64,000 bases of DNA from Clostridium oryzae (GTDB taxonomy: Bacteria; Bacillota; Clostridia; Clostridiales; Clostridiaceae), in NCBI RefSeq assembly GCF_002029235.1, contig NZ_MZGV01000003.1, positions 62,001 through 126,000 of the forward strand, given 5' to 3'. The position numbers and the translations under genes are program-made. This document shows positions 52,126 to 60,999 of this stretch, in pieces; positions within the stretch are counted from its first letter, which is position 1, and each line of letters begins with the position of its first letter. The notes under the pieces were generated by a model. That model saw only the letters and a list, made by a program, of their open reading frames with translations. It searched no databases and was not told where the DNA came from.

Positions 52126-52395
52126 TTGAATAAAATAGAAATGTTAAAACGTATTAAAAAAAGCGAAAGATCAAAAACCGAGAAAGAGTTGATTGAAGCC
52201 ATAAACGATGCTGTATATCAATTAGAAAACGCTAGATATTTTTTTGAAAATGTAAATGATCCAAAACTTATTGATTACGCTATTTATATGGAAGAGGCTG
52301 CAAAAGCAAGGTATGGATACCTTTTGTCAGAAGCAAAAAGACTTAATATAAAACTAAATACAGCTCAGGTAATTAAAGAAGCTGAAGTAATATAG
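52126..52395 (+). CDS. DUF2508 (YaaL-like) protein
   Basis: The 89-residue, highly charged helical protein matches the YaaL/DUF2508 pattern: TEKELIEAINDAVYQLENARYFFENVNDPKLIDYAIYMEEAAKARYGYL (residues about 18-66, quoted as its central block only in part here: EAINDAVYQLENARYFFENV). In Firmicutes it lies between recR and bofA. Function is unknown. It starts at TTG 52126, with AGGAGG 8 bases upstream. Confidence 0.85.
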   Translation: MNKIEMLKRIKKSERSKTEKELIEAINDAVYQLENARYFFENVNDPKLIDYAIYMEEAAKARYGYLLSEAKRLNIKLNTAQVIKEAEVI

Positions 52396-52534
52396 AATAT
52401 TATAATCTTATGAATATAATAAAAAATATTAACATATAAATAAACTACAACATGCTGTACAAGCTGCTTTGCTGTAAATGAAATCTACTAGAAGAGCATG
52501 TTAGATTTGTACTATAAAGGTCGGAGGTAAACAT

Positions 52535-52789
52535 ATGGATATGATAGGATATTTTTTAGTGGCAATCCTGTTTTTATATATTTTCTTTAAGATATTCACT
52601 TGGCCGCTCAAGATAGCCGCTAAAATTTTAGTGAATGGCTTTATAGGACTAGTATTACTTATTTTGAGCAATTTTTTAGGATCTTTTTTTGGAATATCTA
52701 TAGGAATAAATCTAGTTACAATTCTCATTGCAGGCTTTTGCGGAATCCCCGGCGTAGTACTCTTATTATTTGTTAAGCTCATTTTATAG
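52535..52789 (+). CDS. bofA: BofA-family pro-sigma-K processing inhibitor
   Basis: The 84-residue protein has two or three membrane segments and the conserved block PLKIAAKILVNGFIGLVLL, with the C-terminal GFCGIPGVVLLL. In Bacillus BofA holds the SpoIVFB protease inactive until the forespore signal arrives, so it supports a sporulating host. GGAGG lies 8 bases before the ATG. Confidence 0.88.
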   Translation: MDMIGYFLVAILFLYIFFKIFTWPLKIAAKILVNGFIGLVLLILSNFLGSFFGISIGINLVTILIAGFCGIPGVVLLLFVKLIL

Positions 52790-52856
52790 ATGTTTGTTAT
52801 TTGAGCTTCTGCTAAAACTGCATATTAAGCTGATTATATAAAATTTGAAATAAACG

Positions 52857-52889
52857 AAGCGTGAGTAAACACTCACGCTTTTCTTTTTT
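52857..52889 (+). terminator. terminator of the dnaX-bofA block
   Basis: AAGCGTGAGT pairs with ACTCACGCTT around AAAC, followed by TTCTTTTTT. Confidence 0.92.
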
Positions 52890-53177
52890 AAAATAGCCAA
52901 TATGTAATTATATGGTAAAAGCATATATTTTTAGCTAGTAAGAAAATCAAATTATATCTTACTGTCAATTTAATTTATAATAATATCATACTGCAAAATT
53001 CAAAGGTTGTCAAGGAAATATGAGGAAGAATGTGAAAAGTAAGTAATAATAATATTTAGTAAATATATGGGTATGATGATAAAGATACAATTGTTTTTTG
53101 AAGTTTTATTTTATCTTTTTTATAGAGTAAAATAAAATCTCGAACGTTAGAATTTAATATGGATGGGGGGATAGTAA
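52890..53177. other. AT-rich intergenic region
   Basis: No gene is supported. A perfect AT-only inverted repeat, TTTTATTTTA (53104) and TAAAATAAAA (53128), lies 40 bases before the next start codon and may be part of the leader or an operator of the ABC operon. Confidence 0.4.
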
Positions 53178-53981
53178 ATGATTGAAATGGATGGCATAAC
53201 TAAAAGCTTTAAAATAGCAAAAAGAAAAGCAGGTCTTGGACAAGCCATGAAGGCTATGTTTAAGCGGGAATATGAAGTGGTGAAAGCTCTCAAGAATGTG
53301 TCTTTCAAAATTAGAGACGGAGAAATGGTAGGATATATTGGTCCTAATGGAGCAGGGAAAAGCACTACAATAAAAATAATGAGCGGTATTCTAAATCCTG
53401 ATAGTGGTAGATGCATAATTAATGGAAGAATACCATGGAAAAATCGAATTGAGCATGTAAGAGATATAGGTGTAGTATTTGGACAAAGATCGCAACTGTG
53501 GTGGGATGTACCTGTAGGGGATTCTTTTGAATTAATAAAGGATATCTATAGAATAGAGGACAAACAATATAAAGATAATATGTACATGCTTACGGATATG
53601 ATGGATATTGAGGAAATAATAAAAGTTCCTACTAGGCAGCTTAGTTTAGGTCAGCGAATGCGTTGTGAAATAGCAGCATCTTTATTGCACAGTCCCAAAA
53701 TACTTTTTTTGGATGAACCAACGATAGGTCTCGATGCCGTATCCAAGATAGCCGTTAGGGATTTCATTAAGAAAATAAATGCTGAAAAGAAAACTACAGT
53801 TATATTAACTACCCATGACACTCAGGATATAGAAGCCCTTACTAAGAGAATCATTTTAATAGGAAAAGGACGAGTTCTTTTGGATGGAAAACTTGATGAA
53901 TTAAAAAAGCGAATTAGTGGAGATGAGAGGCTCACGCTCGACCAGATAGTATTTAAGCTGTATAAGGAGTATGAGATATGA
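53178..53981 (+). CDS. ABC exporter ATPase (DUF990-associated)
   Basis: The 267-residue ATPase has Walker A GPNGAGKST, signature LSLGQRMRCE and Walker B ILFLDEPTIGLD. The long insertion before Walker A (KAGLGQAMKAMFKREYEVVKAL) and VVFGQRSQLWWDVPV are hallmarks of the ATPases paired with ABC2_membrane_6 (DUF990) permeases. GGGGGGAT lies 6 bases before the ATG. Its stop overlaps the next start (ATGA). Confidence 0.9.
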   Translation: MIEMDGITKSFKIAKRKAGLGQAMKAMFKREYEVVKALKNVSFKIRDGEMVGYIGPNGAGKSTTIKIMSGILNPDSGRCIINGRIPWKNRIEHVRDIGVVFGQRSQLWWDVPVGDSFELIKDIYRIEDKQYKDNMYMLTDMMDIEEIIKVPTRQLSLGQRMRCEIAASLLHSPKILFLDEPTIGLDAVSKIAVRDFIKKINAEKKTTVILTTHDTQDIEALTKRIILIGKGRVLLDGKLDELKKRISGDERLTLDQIVFKLYKEYEI

Positions 53982-54781
53982 AAGCATATTTGAGTTTTTT
54001 TAGAATAAGATTTATTCATGGTCTCCAGTACAGGGCGGCAGCTTATGCAGGCATAATTACACAGTTGGCATTTGGACTTATGTATATAATGCTTTATTCA
54101 GCTTTTTATGAAAATAATATAACTGCAACTACCATGAGTTTTTCTCAGCTTTCCAGTTATTTGTGGCTTCAACAAGCATTTTTAGCACTATTTATGACTT
54201 GGTTTTTGGACAATGACATATTTGATCTGATCACTGGAGGTAATGTAGCCTATGAGCTGTGCCGCCCATTAGACTTGTATGCAATGTGGTTTTCTAAGAG
54301 TTGCGCGGTTAGATTGTCAAAAGCTGTACTTAGATGTTTTCCTATACTAATAATTGCATTTTTTATGCCTGAACCATATAAACTTCATTTGCCCAATTCA
54401 ATTTATACCTTATTTGCATTTATCGCTTCTATGATTTTAGCGTTTATGCTTGTAGTAGCTTATTGCATGCTAATATACATATTGTGTTTTTACACAATTT
54501 CCCCCATGGGTATTCGAATGGCAATGATCATGCTGGCAGATTTTTTCTCGGGAAGTCTTGTGCCTCTTCCGCTTATGCCTGATTGGTTTAATAAATATAG
54601 TTATATATTGCCTTTTGCAGCTATGCAAAATGTGCCTTTCAGAATATATAGCGGCAATATATCTATTGAACAGGTTTGGCAAAATATGCTTGTTCAACTT
54701 ATATGGCTTATAATACTTATTATACTTGGAAGATTTATTTTGAGCAGAGCGCTAAAACGTACAGTAGTACAGGGAGGTTGA
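53978..54781 (+). CDS. ABC-2 permease, DUF990/ABC2_membrane_6 type
   Basis: The 267-residue protein has six membrane segments, starting with SFFRIRFIHGLQYRAAAYAG and containing GNVAYELCRPLDLYAMWFSK, the diagnostic 'ELCRPLD' loop of this permease group. It overlaps the ATPase and the next permease by 4 bases each. The heterodimeric exporters of this type include drug and viologen pumps; the substrate here is unknown. Confidence 0.88.
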   Translation: MKAYLSFFRIRFIHGLQYRAAAYAGIITQLAFGLMYIMLYSAFYENNITATTMSFSQLSSYLWLQQAFLALFMTWFLDNDIFDLITGGNVAYELCRPLDLYAMWFSKSCAVRLSKAVLRCFPILIIAFFMPEPYKLHLPNSIYTLFAFIASMILAFMLVVAYCMLIYILCFYTISPMGIRMAMIMLADFFSGSLVPLPLMPDWFNKYSYILPFAAMQNVPFRIYSGNISIEQVWQNMLVQLIWLIILIILGRFILSRALKRTVVQGG

Positions 54782-55563
54782 TTAAAATAAAATTATATTT
54801 TAAATATTTTTCTATTCAACTTAAGTCCATAATGCAATATAAAGTTTCTTTTTTGTTGAGTACAATAGGACAAGGATTAAGCACTCTTTTTTCCTTTATA
54901 AGCATGTATTTTTTATTTCAGCGATTTGGTAATATTAAGGGCTATAGTTTCAATGAGGTTTTATTATGCTTTAGCGGTATATTCATGTCCTTCTCGCTGG
55001 CGGAATGTTTTGGGAGAGGGTTCGATAATTTTTCGTCCATTATTAGTAATGGAGAATTTGATCGAATAATGACAAGACCTAGAAATGAAATAATCCAAGT
55101 GTTAGGCACAAGAATGGAATTTTCAAGAGTGGGAAGAATGATCCAAGCATTGATAGTGTTTATTTACGCTATTAATACCTGTGGCGTATCGTGGACAGTA
55201 GACAAAATGTTTACATTGATATTTATGGTCTTAGCAGGCACAATTCTTTTTTTCTCTTTATTTATGATTTATGCAGCTTTCTGTTTCTTTACACTAGAAG
55301 GATTGGAGTTTATCAATATTTTTACAGATGGAGGCAGAGAAATTGCCCAGTATCCTCTTGATATATATCAAAAATGGGTGCTTAGGGTATTTACATTTTT
55401 TATCCCATTAGCATTTGTAAATTACTATCCGCTGCTTTATATAATAGGGAGGAATGATAATCCTACATACATGTTTTCACCAATAATTGCAGTTGCATTT
55501 GTAATTCCAGCGTATATATTTTGGAAATTTGGAATAAAACACTACAAATCTACAGGTTCATGA
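54778..55563 (+). CDS. ABC-2 permease, second DUF990-type subunit
   Basis: The 261-residue protein has six membrane segments and the counterpart loop ISNGEFDRIMTRPRNEII. The start is taken as TTG 54778, which overlaps the TGA of the upstream gene (TTGA), with GGGAGG directly before it. The spacing is tight, and termination-reinitiation is likely. No ATG lies near the N-terminus: the protein opens with IKIKLYFKYFSIQLKSIMQYK, so a rare ATT or ATA start is also possible. Confidence 0.8.
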   Translation: MIKIKLYFKYFSIQLKSIMQYKVSFLLSTIGQGLSTLFSFISMYFLFQRFGNIKGYSFNEVLLCFSGIFMSFSLAECFGRGFDNFSSIISNGEFDRIMTRPRNEIIQVLGTRMEFSRVGRMIQALIVFIYAINTCGVSWTVDKMFTLIFMVLAGTILFFSLFMIYAAFCFFTLEGLEFINIFTDGGREIAQYPLDIYQKWVLRVFTFFIPLAFVNYYPLLYIIGRNDNPTYMFSPIIAVAFVIPAYIFWKFGIKHYKSTGS

Positions 55564-55615
55564 TTGCATTTATAGTGGATTTATGATAATATCAAATTAA
55601 AATTGAATTATTTTT

Positions 55616-55686
55616 GATCATATGACTGGCGGAAATGGAGTTTACCATAGGGAGTATGATTGATTAAATTATCGACCGCCTGGGTA
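55616..55686 (+). promoter_or_regulatory. ZTP/ZMP (pfl) riboswitch aptamer
   Basis: The segment shows the pfl consensus: GACTGGCGG near the start, GGAGTTTACCATAGGGAG in the middle and CGACCGCCTGGG at the end. ATCATAT and GTATGAT close P1, and GGCGG/CCGCC gives the pseudoknot. It senses ZMP/ZTP, the intermediate that builds up when folate-dependent AICAR formylation is limited. The terminator overlaps its 3' end and the controlled gene makes exactly that formylation step. Confidence 0.93.
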
Positions 55687-55711
55687 AATTATTATTTATC
55701 CAGGTTTTTTT
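55679..55711 (+). terminator. expression-platform terminator of the ZTP riboswitch
   Basis: CCTGGGTAAA pairs with TTTATCCAGG, followed by TTTTTTT. Its 5' arm is the CCTGGG of the aptamer, so ligand binding and terminator formation compete. Confidence 0.92.
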
Positions 55712-55745
55712 GTGCTTTTATTTAACAAAATTTAGGAGGTATAAA

Positions 55746-56918
55746 ATGAACGAAATAACTTTAAAGTATGGTTGTAATCCACATCAGATTCCTGCAAAAA
55801 TATATTTGGGTGCAGATAAGGCTTTGCCTTTCGAAATTTTAAATGGTACTCCAGGCTACATAAATTTTATGGACGCATTTAATTCATGGCAGCTTGTAAA
55901 AGAGCTTAGTAAACTTACAAGCCTTCCGGCAGCAGCGTCATTCAAACATGTAAGTCCTGCAGGTGCTGCACTTGGACTTCCGCTTACCGATTCAGAAAAG
56001 AAAGCATATTTTGTTGAAGGTATAGAGCTTTCTCCAGTAGCTTTAGCGTATGTTAGAGCTAGGGGCGCAGACAGAATGTCTTCTTACGGTGACTGGGTAG
56101 CTGTTAGCGGAGAAGTTGATGTTTCATTAGCTACTCTGCTCAAGAAATATGTTTCAGATGGAATAATCGCACCAAGTTACACAGCTGAAGCCTTGGATAT
56201 ACTCAAAGCTAAAAGGCGAGGGAAGTATTGCATTATAAAAATGGATAAGGATTATGAGCCTGAAGAGATAGAGAAGAGACAAATATATGGTATAACTTTT
56301 GAACAAAAAAGAGATGACGTCGTAATAGATCAGAGTTTATTAGCTGATGTTGTTACAAAGAATAAAAATATACCTGAAGAAGCAAAAAGAGATTTGCTTA
56401 TATCAATGATAACACTTAAATATACCCAATCCAATTCAGTTTGTTATGTATATAATGGCCAGGTAATCGGGGTTGGAGCAGGTCAACAGTCACGTATTCA
56501 TTGTACTAGATTAGCAGGGTCTAAAGCCGATATATGGTATTTAAGACAACATCCATCAGTATTAGCTTTAGAATTTAAAGAGGGCGTTTCTAATGCTGAT
56601 AAGGACAATGCTATTGATCAATATTTAAGAGATGATGTTACTGATATAGAAAAGAAAGATTGGGATAGGGTTTTCAAAACTATACCAAGACCTCTTACAC
56701 CAGATGCAAAATCTGCATGGTTATCTACTCTTACAGGAGTATCATTAGGTTCAGATGCATTTTTCCCATTTAGAGATAATATAGATAGAGCTGCACAAAG
56801 CGGAGTTGAATATATTGTTCAGCCTGGTGGATCAATAAGAGATGATATTGTTATAGAAGCTTGTGATGATTATGGCGTAGCTATGGCTTTTTCGAAGTTA
56901 AGACTTTTTCATCACTAA
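55746..56918 (+). CDS. AICAR transformylase (PurH C-terminal-type, stand-alone)
   Basis: The 390-residue protein contains the whole AICAR-formyltransferase domain, with the catalytic Lys-His in SFKHVSPAGAALG and VGAGQQSRIHCTRLAGSKA. It has no N-terminal IMP cyclohydrolase domain, unlike standard PurH of about 510 residues. It converts AICAR (ZMP) plus 10-formyl-THF to FAICAR in purine synthesis. AGGAGG lies 7 bases before ATG 55746. The ZTP riboswitch upstream turns it on when ZMP accumulates. Confidence 0.92.
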   Translation: MNEITLKYGCNPHQIPAKIYLGADKALPFEILNGTPGYINFMDAFNSWQLVKELSKLTSLPAAASFKHVSPAGAALGLPLTDSEKKAYFVEGIELSPVALAYVRARGADRMSSYGDWVAVSGEVDVSLATLLKKYVSDGIIAPSYTAEALDILKAKRRGKYCIIKMDKDYEPEEIEKRQIYGITFEQKRDDVVIDQSLLADVVTKNKNIPEEAKRDLLISMITLKYTQSNSVCYVYNGQVIGVGAGQQSRIHCTRLAGSKADIWYLRQHPSVLALEFKEGVSNADKDNAIDQYLRDDVTDIEKKDWDRVFKTIPRPLTPDAKSAWLSTLTGVSLGSDAFFPFRDNIDRAAQSGVEYIVQPGGSIRDDIVIEACDDYGVAMAFSKLRLFHH

Positions 56919-56925
56919 AATACGA

Positions 56926-56957
56926 AATGTCAAGTGCCGCGCACTTGACATTTTATG
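56926..56957 (+). terminator. terminator after the AICAR transformylase gene
   Basis: AAATGTCAAGTGC pairs perfectly with GCACTTGACATTT around CGC, then a short T tail. Confidence 0.85.
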
Positions 56958-57248
56958 AATGTATATTTATAATGTCAATATATAATAATACATATAAGAT
57001 TAATAATGATTGGCCAATCAAAATAGGTATTATTATGACGTCGTAAAAAGCTATAAGATCTTTGCCATAATAGATTTTATGCTTATTTTTTTATAGAAAA
57101 ACCAAGTAATTATATACGAATACTTTGAATTAAAATAAAATACTTATAAATATTCATAAAAAAAGCTAAATTATTCTTGCAAAAGGTCACTATACGTTAA
57201 ATTGGCGTAAGACTTTGATTCAAATGTCATTTATAGGGGGAAATAAAA
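56958..57248. other. AT-rich intergenic region before the methylthioribose operon
   Basis: No gene is supported. A perfect 12-base palindrome, GATTGGCCAATC, lies at 57008-57019. No SAM riboswitch or T-box was recognised although the downstream genes belong to methionine salvage. GGGGGAAAT gives the ribosome site of the next gene. Confidence 0.4.
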
Positions 57249-58397
57249 ATGAAAAAAAGAAAAGGGGCTATAAGTAAAATTATCGCTTTATTTACTATAC
57301 TAGCGGTGGTTTTTACTGGTTGTGCAGCTAATAACAAAGACAAATCAAACTCTTTTACAAATAAGTCAAATACTGATAAAAGTGTTACTTCATCTAAAGC
57401 AACTAATAATAGTGCAATTCCAACTAAGATAGCTGGCAAAAAACTCAAGATAATGGTTGTTAGAAAAATAGGCGGAGATGATCATACAGCTCAGTTCCTT
57501 GCAGGGACAAAAGCGGAAGGGCAATCCATGGGAATACAGGTAGACACCTTTACTGCTAACGGAGACAGTACAAAATTCCATGATGCCATAAATCAGGCAT
57601 TAAGCAAGGGATATGACGGTTTTATTATATCACATGGTGATGATAAGGCGACTGTAGATGATATACAAAAAATAAGAGCAAAAGGAATACCAGTGGTAAC
57701 TTTTGATTCTATTACGGATGCAGCAAAAATAGATGGTGTGACTTTGACTTCACAAGATGATGAAACTCTAGCACTTCTTTCACTAAAACAACTTGTTCAA
57801 GATTATAGCGGTAAAGCAAATATTATATATCTATGGGTCGACGGTTTCGCACCTATGGTTAACAGAAATAGAATATATAAGCTTATAAAAGAAAAATACA
57901 CAGAAATAAAGGAAGTTGAAAGATTCGGAGTAGCTTCAGCCAATACTGCTGCTGATACTCAAGCTGCAGTAGCGGCAATGTTAGCAAAACATCCAAAGGG
58001 AACTATAGATGCGATATTTGCTCCATGGGATGCTTTTGCTATCGGTGCAGCTCGGGCACTTAAAGAAGCAAAAAGAACAGAAATAAAGATATATGGAATA
58101 GACGTATCAAATGCAGACTTACAGGAGATACAACAAAAGGATAGCCCTTGGGTAGCTACTGCTGCAGTGGATCCGAAGCTAATAGGACAAGTAGATTTAA
58201 GAATATTATTAAAGAAAATTGCAGGAGAAAAGACACCTAAATATTATGATTTGTCTGCAGCTCTTATAAATAAGGATAGGATTGAAAATGCAGGTACAAA
58301 GGTTAATATGGAAAATCTCTCAAAGATACTGTCGGGCTGGGGTCAAAGCACTGCTTTCGAAGAACCATGGATGGGTAAATTAAAAAATAATAAATAA
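57249..58397 (+). CDS. sugar ABC importer binding lipoprotein
   Basis: The 382-residue protein has a lipoprotein signal ending TGCAAN (Cys near residue 25), a Ser/Thr/Asn-rich linker, and a Peripla_BP_4 domain of the ribose/autoinducer-2 type: AEGQSMGIQVDTFTANGD, GYDGFIISHGD and IYGIDVSNADLQ. It captures a pentose-like ligand outside the cell. The genes downstream make methylthioribose or a related 5-modified ribose the likely ligand (inference). A hairpin after the gene probably keeps its expression above that of the rest. Confidence 0.88.
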   Translation: MKKRKGAISKIIALFTILAVVFTGCAANNKDKSNSFTNKSNTDKSVTSSKATNNSAIPTKIAGKKLKIMVVRKIGGDDHTAQFLAGTKAEGQSMGIQVDTFTANGDSTKFHDAINQALSKGYDGFIISHGDDKATVDDIQKIRAKGIPVVTFDSITDAAKIDGVTLTSQDDETLALLSLKQLVQDYSGKANIIYLWVDGFAPMVNRNRIYKLIKEKYTEIKEVERFGVASANTAADTQAAVAAMLAKHPKGTIDAIFAPWDAFAIGAARALKEAKRTEIKIYGIDVSNADLQEIQQKDSPWVATAAVDPKLIGQVDLRILLKKIAGEKTPKYYDLSAALINKDRIENAGTKVNMENLSKILSGWGQSTAFEEPWMGKLKNNK

Positions 58398-58404
58398 GAA
58401 TTGT

Positions 58405-58438
58405 AAAAAAAGAAAGCTGCCTAGCGGCTTTCTTTCTC
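58405..58438 (+). terminator. partial terminator between binding protein and ATPase genes
   Basis: AAAGAAAGC pairs with GCTTTCTTT around TGCCTAGCG, then TCTCAT. It sits inside the operon, the usual place for a leaky terminator that gives excess binding protein. Confidence 0.7.
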
Positions 58439-58473
58439 ATATAGATAAATAATAAATTTTGGAGAGGGTTCTG

Positions 58474-59982
58474 ATGCGGGAAGAAAAGATATTAGAAATG
58501 AAAGATATATCAATAGGATTTTCAGGCATACAAGTGTTGAAAAGTATTGATTTTACTGTTAGAACAGGAGAAATTCAAGCTCTTGTTGGAGCCAACGGTG
58601 CAGGAAAATCTACTCTCATGAAGATATTATCAGGTGCTTATTCCAATTATACGGGACACATATTCCTAGATGGTAAAAAGATTACTATCGATTCACCGAA
58701 AGCATCAAAAAAGCATGGAATTCAGATAGTTTATCAGGAGGTTGATGCAGCACTTATTCAGCATCTTACTGTAGCGGAAAATATAATTCTTGATGAGTTA
58801 GTAAATGAAGGCAAAAGTAAGTTGTTTGTTAATTGGAAAAATACCTATTCAAGAGCGGCAGAAATTTTGAAAACCTTACATATCAATATTGATGTAAGAA
58901 AGATAGTCTACGATTTATCGTTGGCAGAGAAGCAGATGGTGCTTATAGCTAGAGCATTATCCCATAAATGCAGTTTCCTTATATTGGATGAGCCGACTGC
59001 GCCTTTAAGCAACAGAGAAACAGAAAAACTCTTTGAAGTTATTAAGGATTTAAAGAATACCGGAGTGGGAACAATATTTATTTCTCATAGAATGCCTGAG
59101 ATATTTAGGATAAGTGATGTTATTACTATTCTACGAGATGGTGAACTTGCAGCAAAGGAAAAAATTTCAGATGTAGATGAAGATAAGATTGTAAATTATA
59201 TGCTTGGAAGATCTTTGAATGAGAATGTATCGTTTAAACATTCCTCGTCAAAGGAAGAAATTCTTTCAATAGAGGCATTAAGAGATGGGGACAAGGTAAA
59301 AGGTGCGGATATTAAGCTGCATAAGGGAGAAATCGTCGGAATTGCAGGGCTTGTTGGTGCGGGCAAGACAGAATTATGTAGTGCCATATTTGGAGCAGCA
59401 GCAACAGTAACGGGACAGGTTAAATTAATGGGTAAAAAAGTTCAAATAAAGAATCCTAGTGATGCAGTGAGGTTAGGATTTGCTTTTGTCCCCGAAGAGA
59501 GACGCAAGGAGGGAATGCTTATAGAGGAATCTGTTACTTTCAATCTTACTATGGCTAGTATAGAAAATATAACTTCCTTTGGATTTTTACTAAATTTGGT
59601 TAAATCAGTAAATGAGGCTGAAGGTATACGTGACAGTTTGAAGATAAAGACTCCAAATGTAAATACTAAGATAAAAAATCTATCTGGAGGAAATCAACAG
59701 AAGGTGGTTATCGGTAAATGGCTTATTGTGGATGCAGATATTTATATATTTGATGAACCAACGAAGGGCGTAGACGTCGGTGCAAAACAGGATATCTTCA
59801 AGCTTATCGATGAACTAGCAGCTGCAGGAAAGTCAGTCTTATATGCGACCTGTGAATTTTCTGAGCTTTTGGCAATAACGGATAGAATATATGTAATTTA
59901 TGATGGCAGGACTGTTAAAGAAATTAAAACCAGTGGAACCAGCGAAAAGGAACTGCTTCATTATTCCATGGGGGGAAAGTAG
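58474..59982 (+). CDS. sugar ABC importer ATPase (RbsA/MglA type)
   Basis: The 502-residue protein has two nucleotide-binding domains. The first has Walker A GANGAGKST and Walker B LILDEPTAPLS. The second has a Walker A variant GLVGAGKTE, signature LSGGNQQKV and Walker B IYIFDEPTKGVD. This is the fused layout of pentose importers. GGAGAGG lies 7 bases before ATG 58474. The permease gene starts 1 base after its stop. Confidence 0.9.
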   Translation: MREEKILEMKDISIGFSGIQVLKSIDFTVRTGEIQALVGANGAGKSTLMKILSGAYSNYTGHIFLDGKKITIDSPKASKKHGIQIVYQEVDAALIQHLTVAENIILDELVNEGKSKLFVNWKNTYSRAAEILKTLHINIDVRKIVYDLSLAEKQMVLIARALSHKCSFLILDEPTAPLSNRETEKLFEVIKDLKNTGVGTIFISHRMPEIFRISDVITILRDGELAAKEKISDVDEDKIVNYMLGRSLNENVSFKHSSSKEEILSIEALRDGDKVKGADIKLHKGEIVGIAGLVGAGKTELCSAIFGAAATVTGQVKLMGKKVQIKNPSDAVRLGFAFVPEERRKEGMLIEESVTFNLTMASIENITSFGFLLNLVKSVNEAEGIRDSLKIKTPNVNTKIKNLSGGNQQKVVIGKWLIVDADIYIFDEPTKGVDVGAKQDIFKLIDELAAAGKSVLYATCEFSELLAITDRIYVIYDGRTVKEIKTSGTSEKELLHYSMGGK

Positions 59983-59983
59983 A

Positions 59984-60973
59984 ATGGATAAGGCAATTAG
60001 TAATAAAACTAAATTTAAATTCGATGTTTTCGATTTTCTTTATAAATATGGAACAATAATTACTATAGCTATATTAATAATAGTATTTGGTATGAAAGAG
60101 AATAATTTTCTTAAACCAGACAATATCATCAATATATTAAGATCAATATCTATAGTAACAATTATAGCTATAGGAGTAACAATATCGTTAGCTGTGGGAG
60201 GTTTTGATTTATCCGTTGGTTCTACAGCATCTATAGCTAATGCCGTAGTAATATCAATGTTTGTATGGTATTCCCAGGGCACTCTCGTAGCTATTTTCGC
60301 TGCTATAGCAGCAGGAATAGTAGTAGGAATAATAAACGCTTTTATAATAATTAAATTCAGAATACAAGATATGCTGGCAACATTAGCAACTATGTTTATA
60401 TTTCAAGGAGTGGCGCTTACTTACACTAAAGGAGCTACTATATCTCAAAACATGGTTATGTCTGACGGCAGTACCGCACAAGGTCAACTTACCAATGCAT
60501 TTATCAATCTGGGTAAAATACCATGGATTATCATAATAATGCTATTAGTAGTTGCTTTTGTGCATATATTCTTAACTTATACTAAATTTGGAAGATATAT
60601 TCATGTTATAGGAGGAAACCAAGAGGCTGCTAGACTTTCTGGAATTCAGGTAAATAAGTATAGATTAATTGCCTATATACTGTCAGGATTATTTGCTGCT
60701 ATTGGTGGCATAGTCTTAGCTTCAAGAGTGCAGACTGCTGAAATAAATGCAGGTGCTTCATATCTTATGGATGCTGTGGCTGCAGCATATATAGGATTTT
60801 CGGTAGGTGGTTCTGGAAAACCAAATGCCATAGGAACTTTTGCAGGAGCAGTACTTATAGGAATACTTCAGAATGGACTTGTAATGATGTCAGTGCCATA
60901 TTATGCAATGGACATAGTAAAGGGTGCAGTTTTGGTATTTGCGTTAGCACTTACCTATTATAAAAAGAAATAG
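59984..60973 (+). CDS. sugar ABC importer permease (RbsC type)
   Basis: The 329-residue protein has eight or nine membrane segments and the family motif GGNQEAARLSGIQVNKYRLIAYILSG (central block GGNQEAARLSGI) that contacts the ATPase, plus GGFDLSVGS in segment 3. GGGGGAAAG precedes ATG 59984. It completes a three-gene importer and is followed after 26 bases by mtnK. Confidence 0.9.
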   Translation: MDKAISNKTKFKFDVFDFLYKYGTIITIAILIIVFGMKENNFLKPDNIINILRSISIVTIIAIGVTISLAVGGFDLSVGSTASIANAVVISMFVWYSQGTLVAIFAAIAAGIVVGIINAFIIIKFRIQDMLATLATMFIFQGVALTYTKGATISQNMVMSDGSTAQGQLTNAFINLGKIPWIIIIMLLVVAFVHIFLTYTKFGRYIHVIGGNQEAARLSGIQVNKYRLIAYILSGLFAAIGGIVLASRVQTAEINAGASYLMDAVAAAYIGFSVGGSGKPNAIGTFAGAVLIGILQNGLVMMSVPYYAMDIVKGAVLVFALALTYYKKK

Positions 60974-60999
60974 TGTATCACGTTATGGGAGGAATTTTT

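Noticed and set aside
56958-57248. SAM riboswitch or T-box before the methylthioribose operon
   Set aside because: Neither the SAM-I core nor a T-box sequence (TGGNACCGCG) is present in the spacer.
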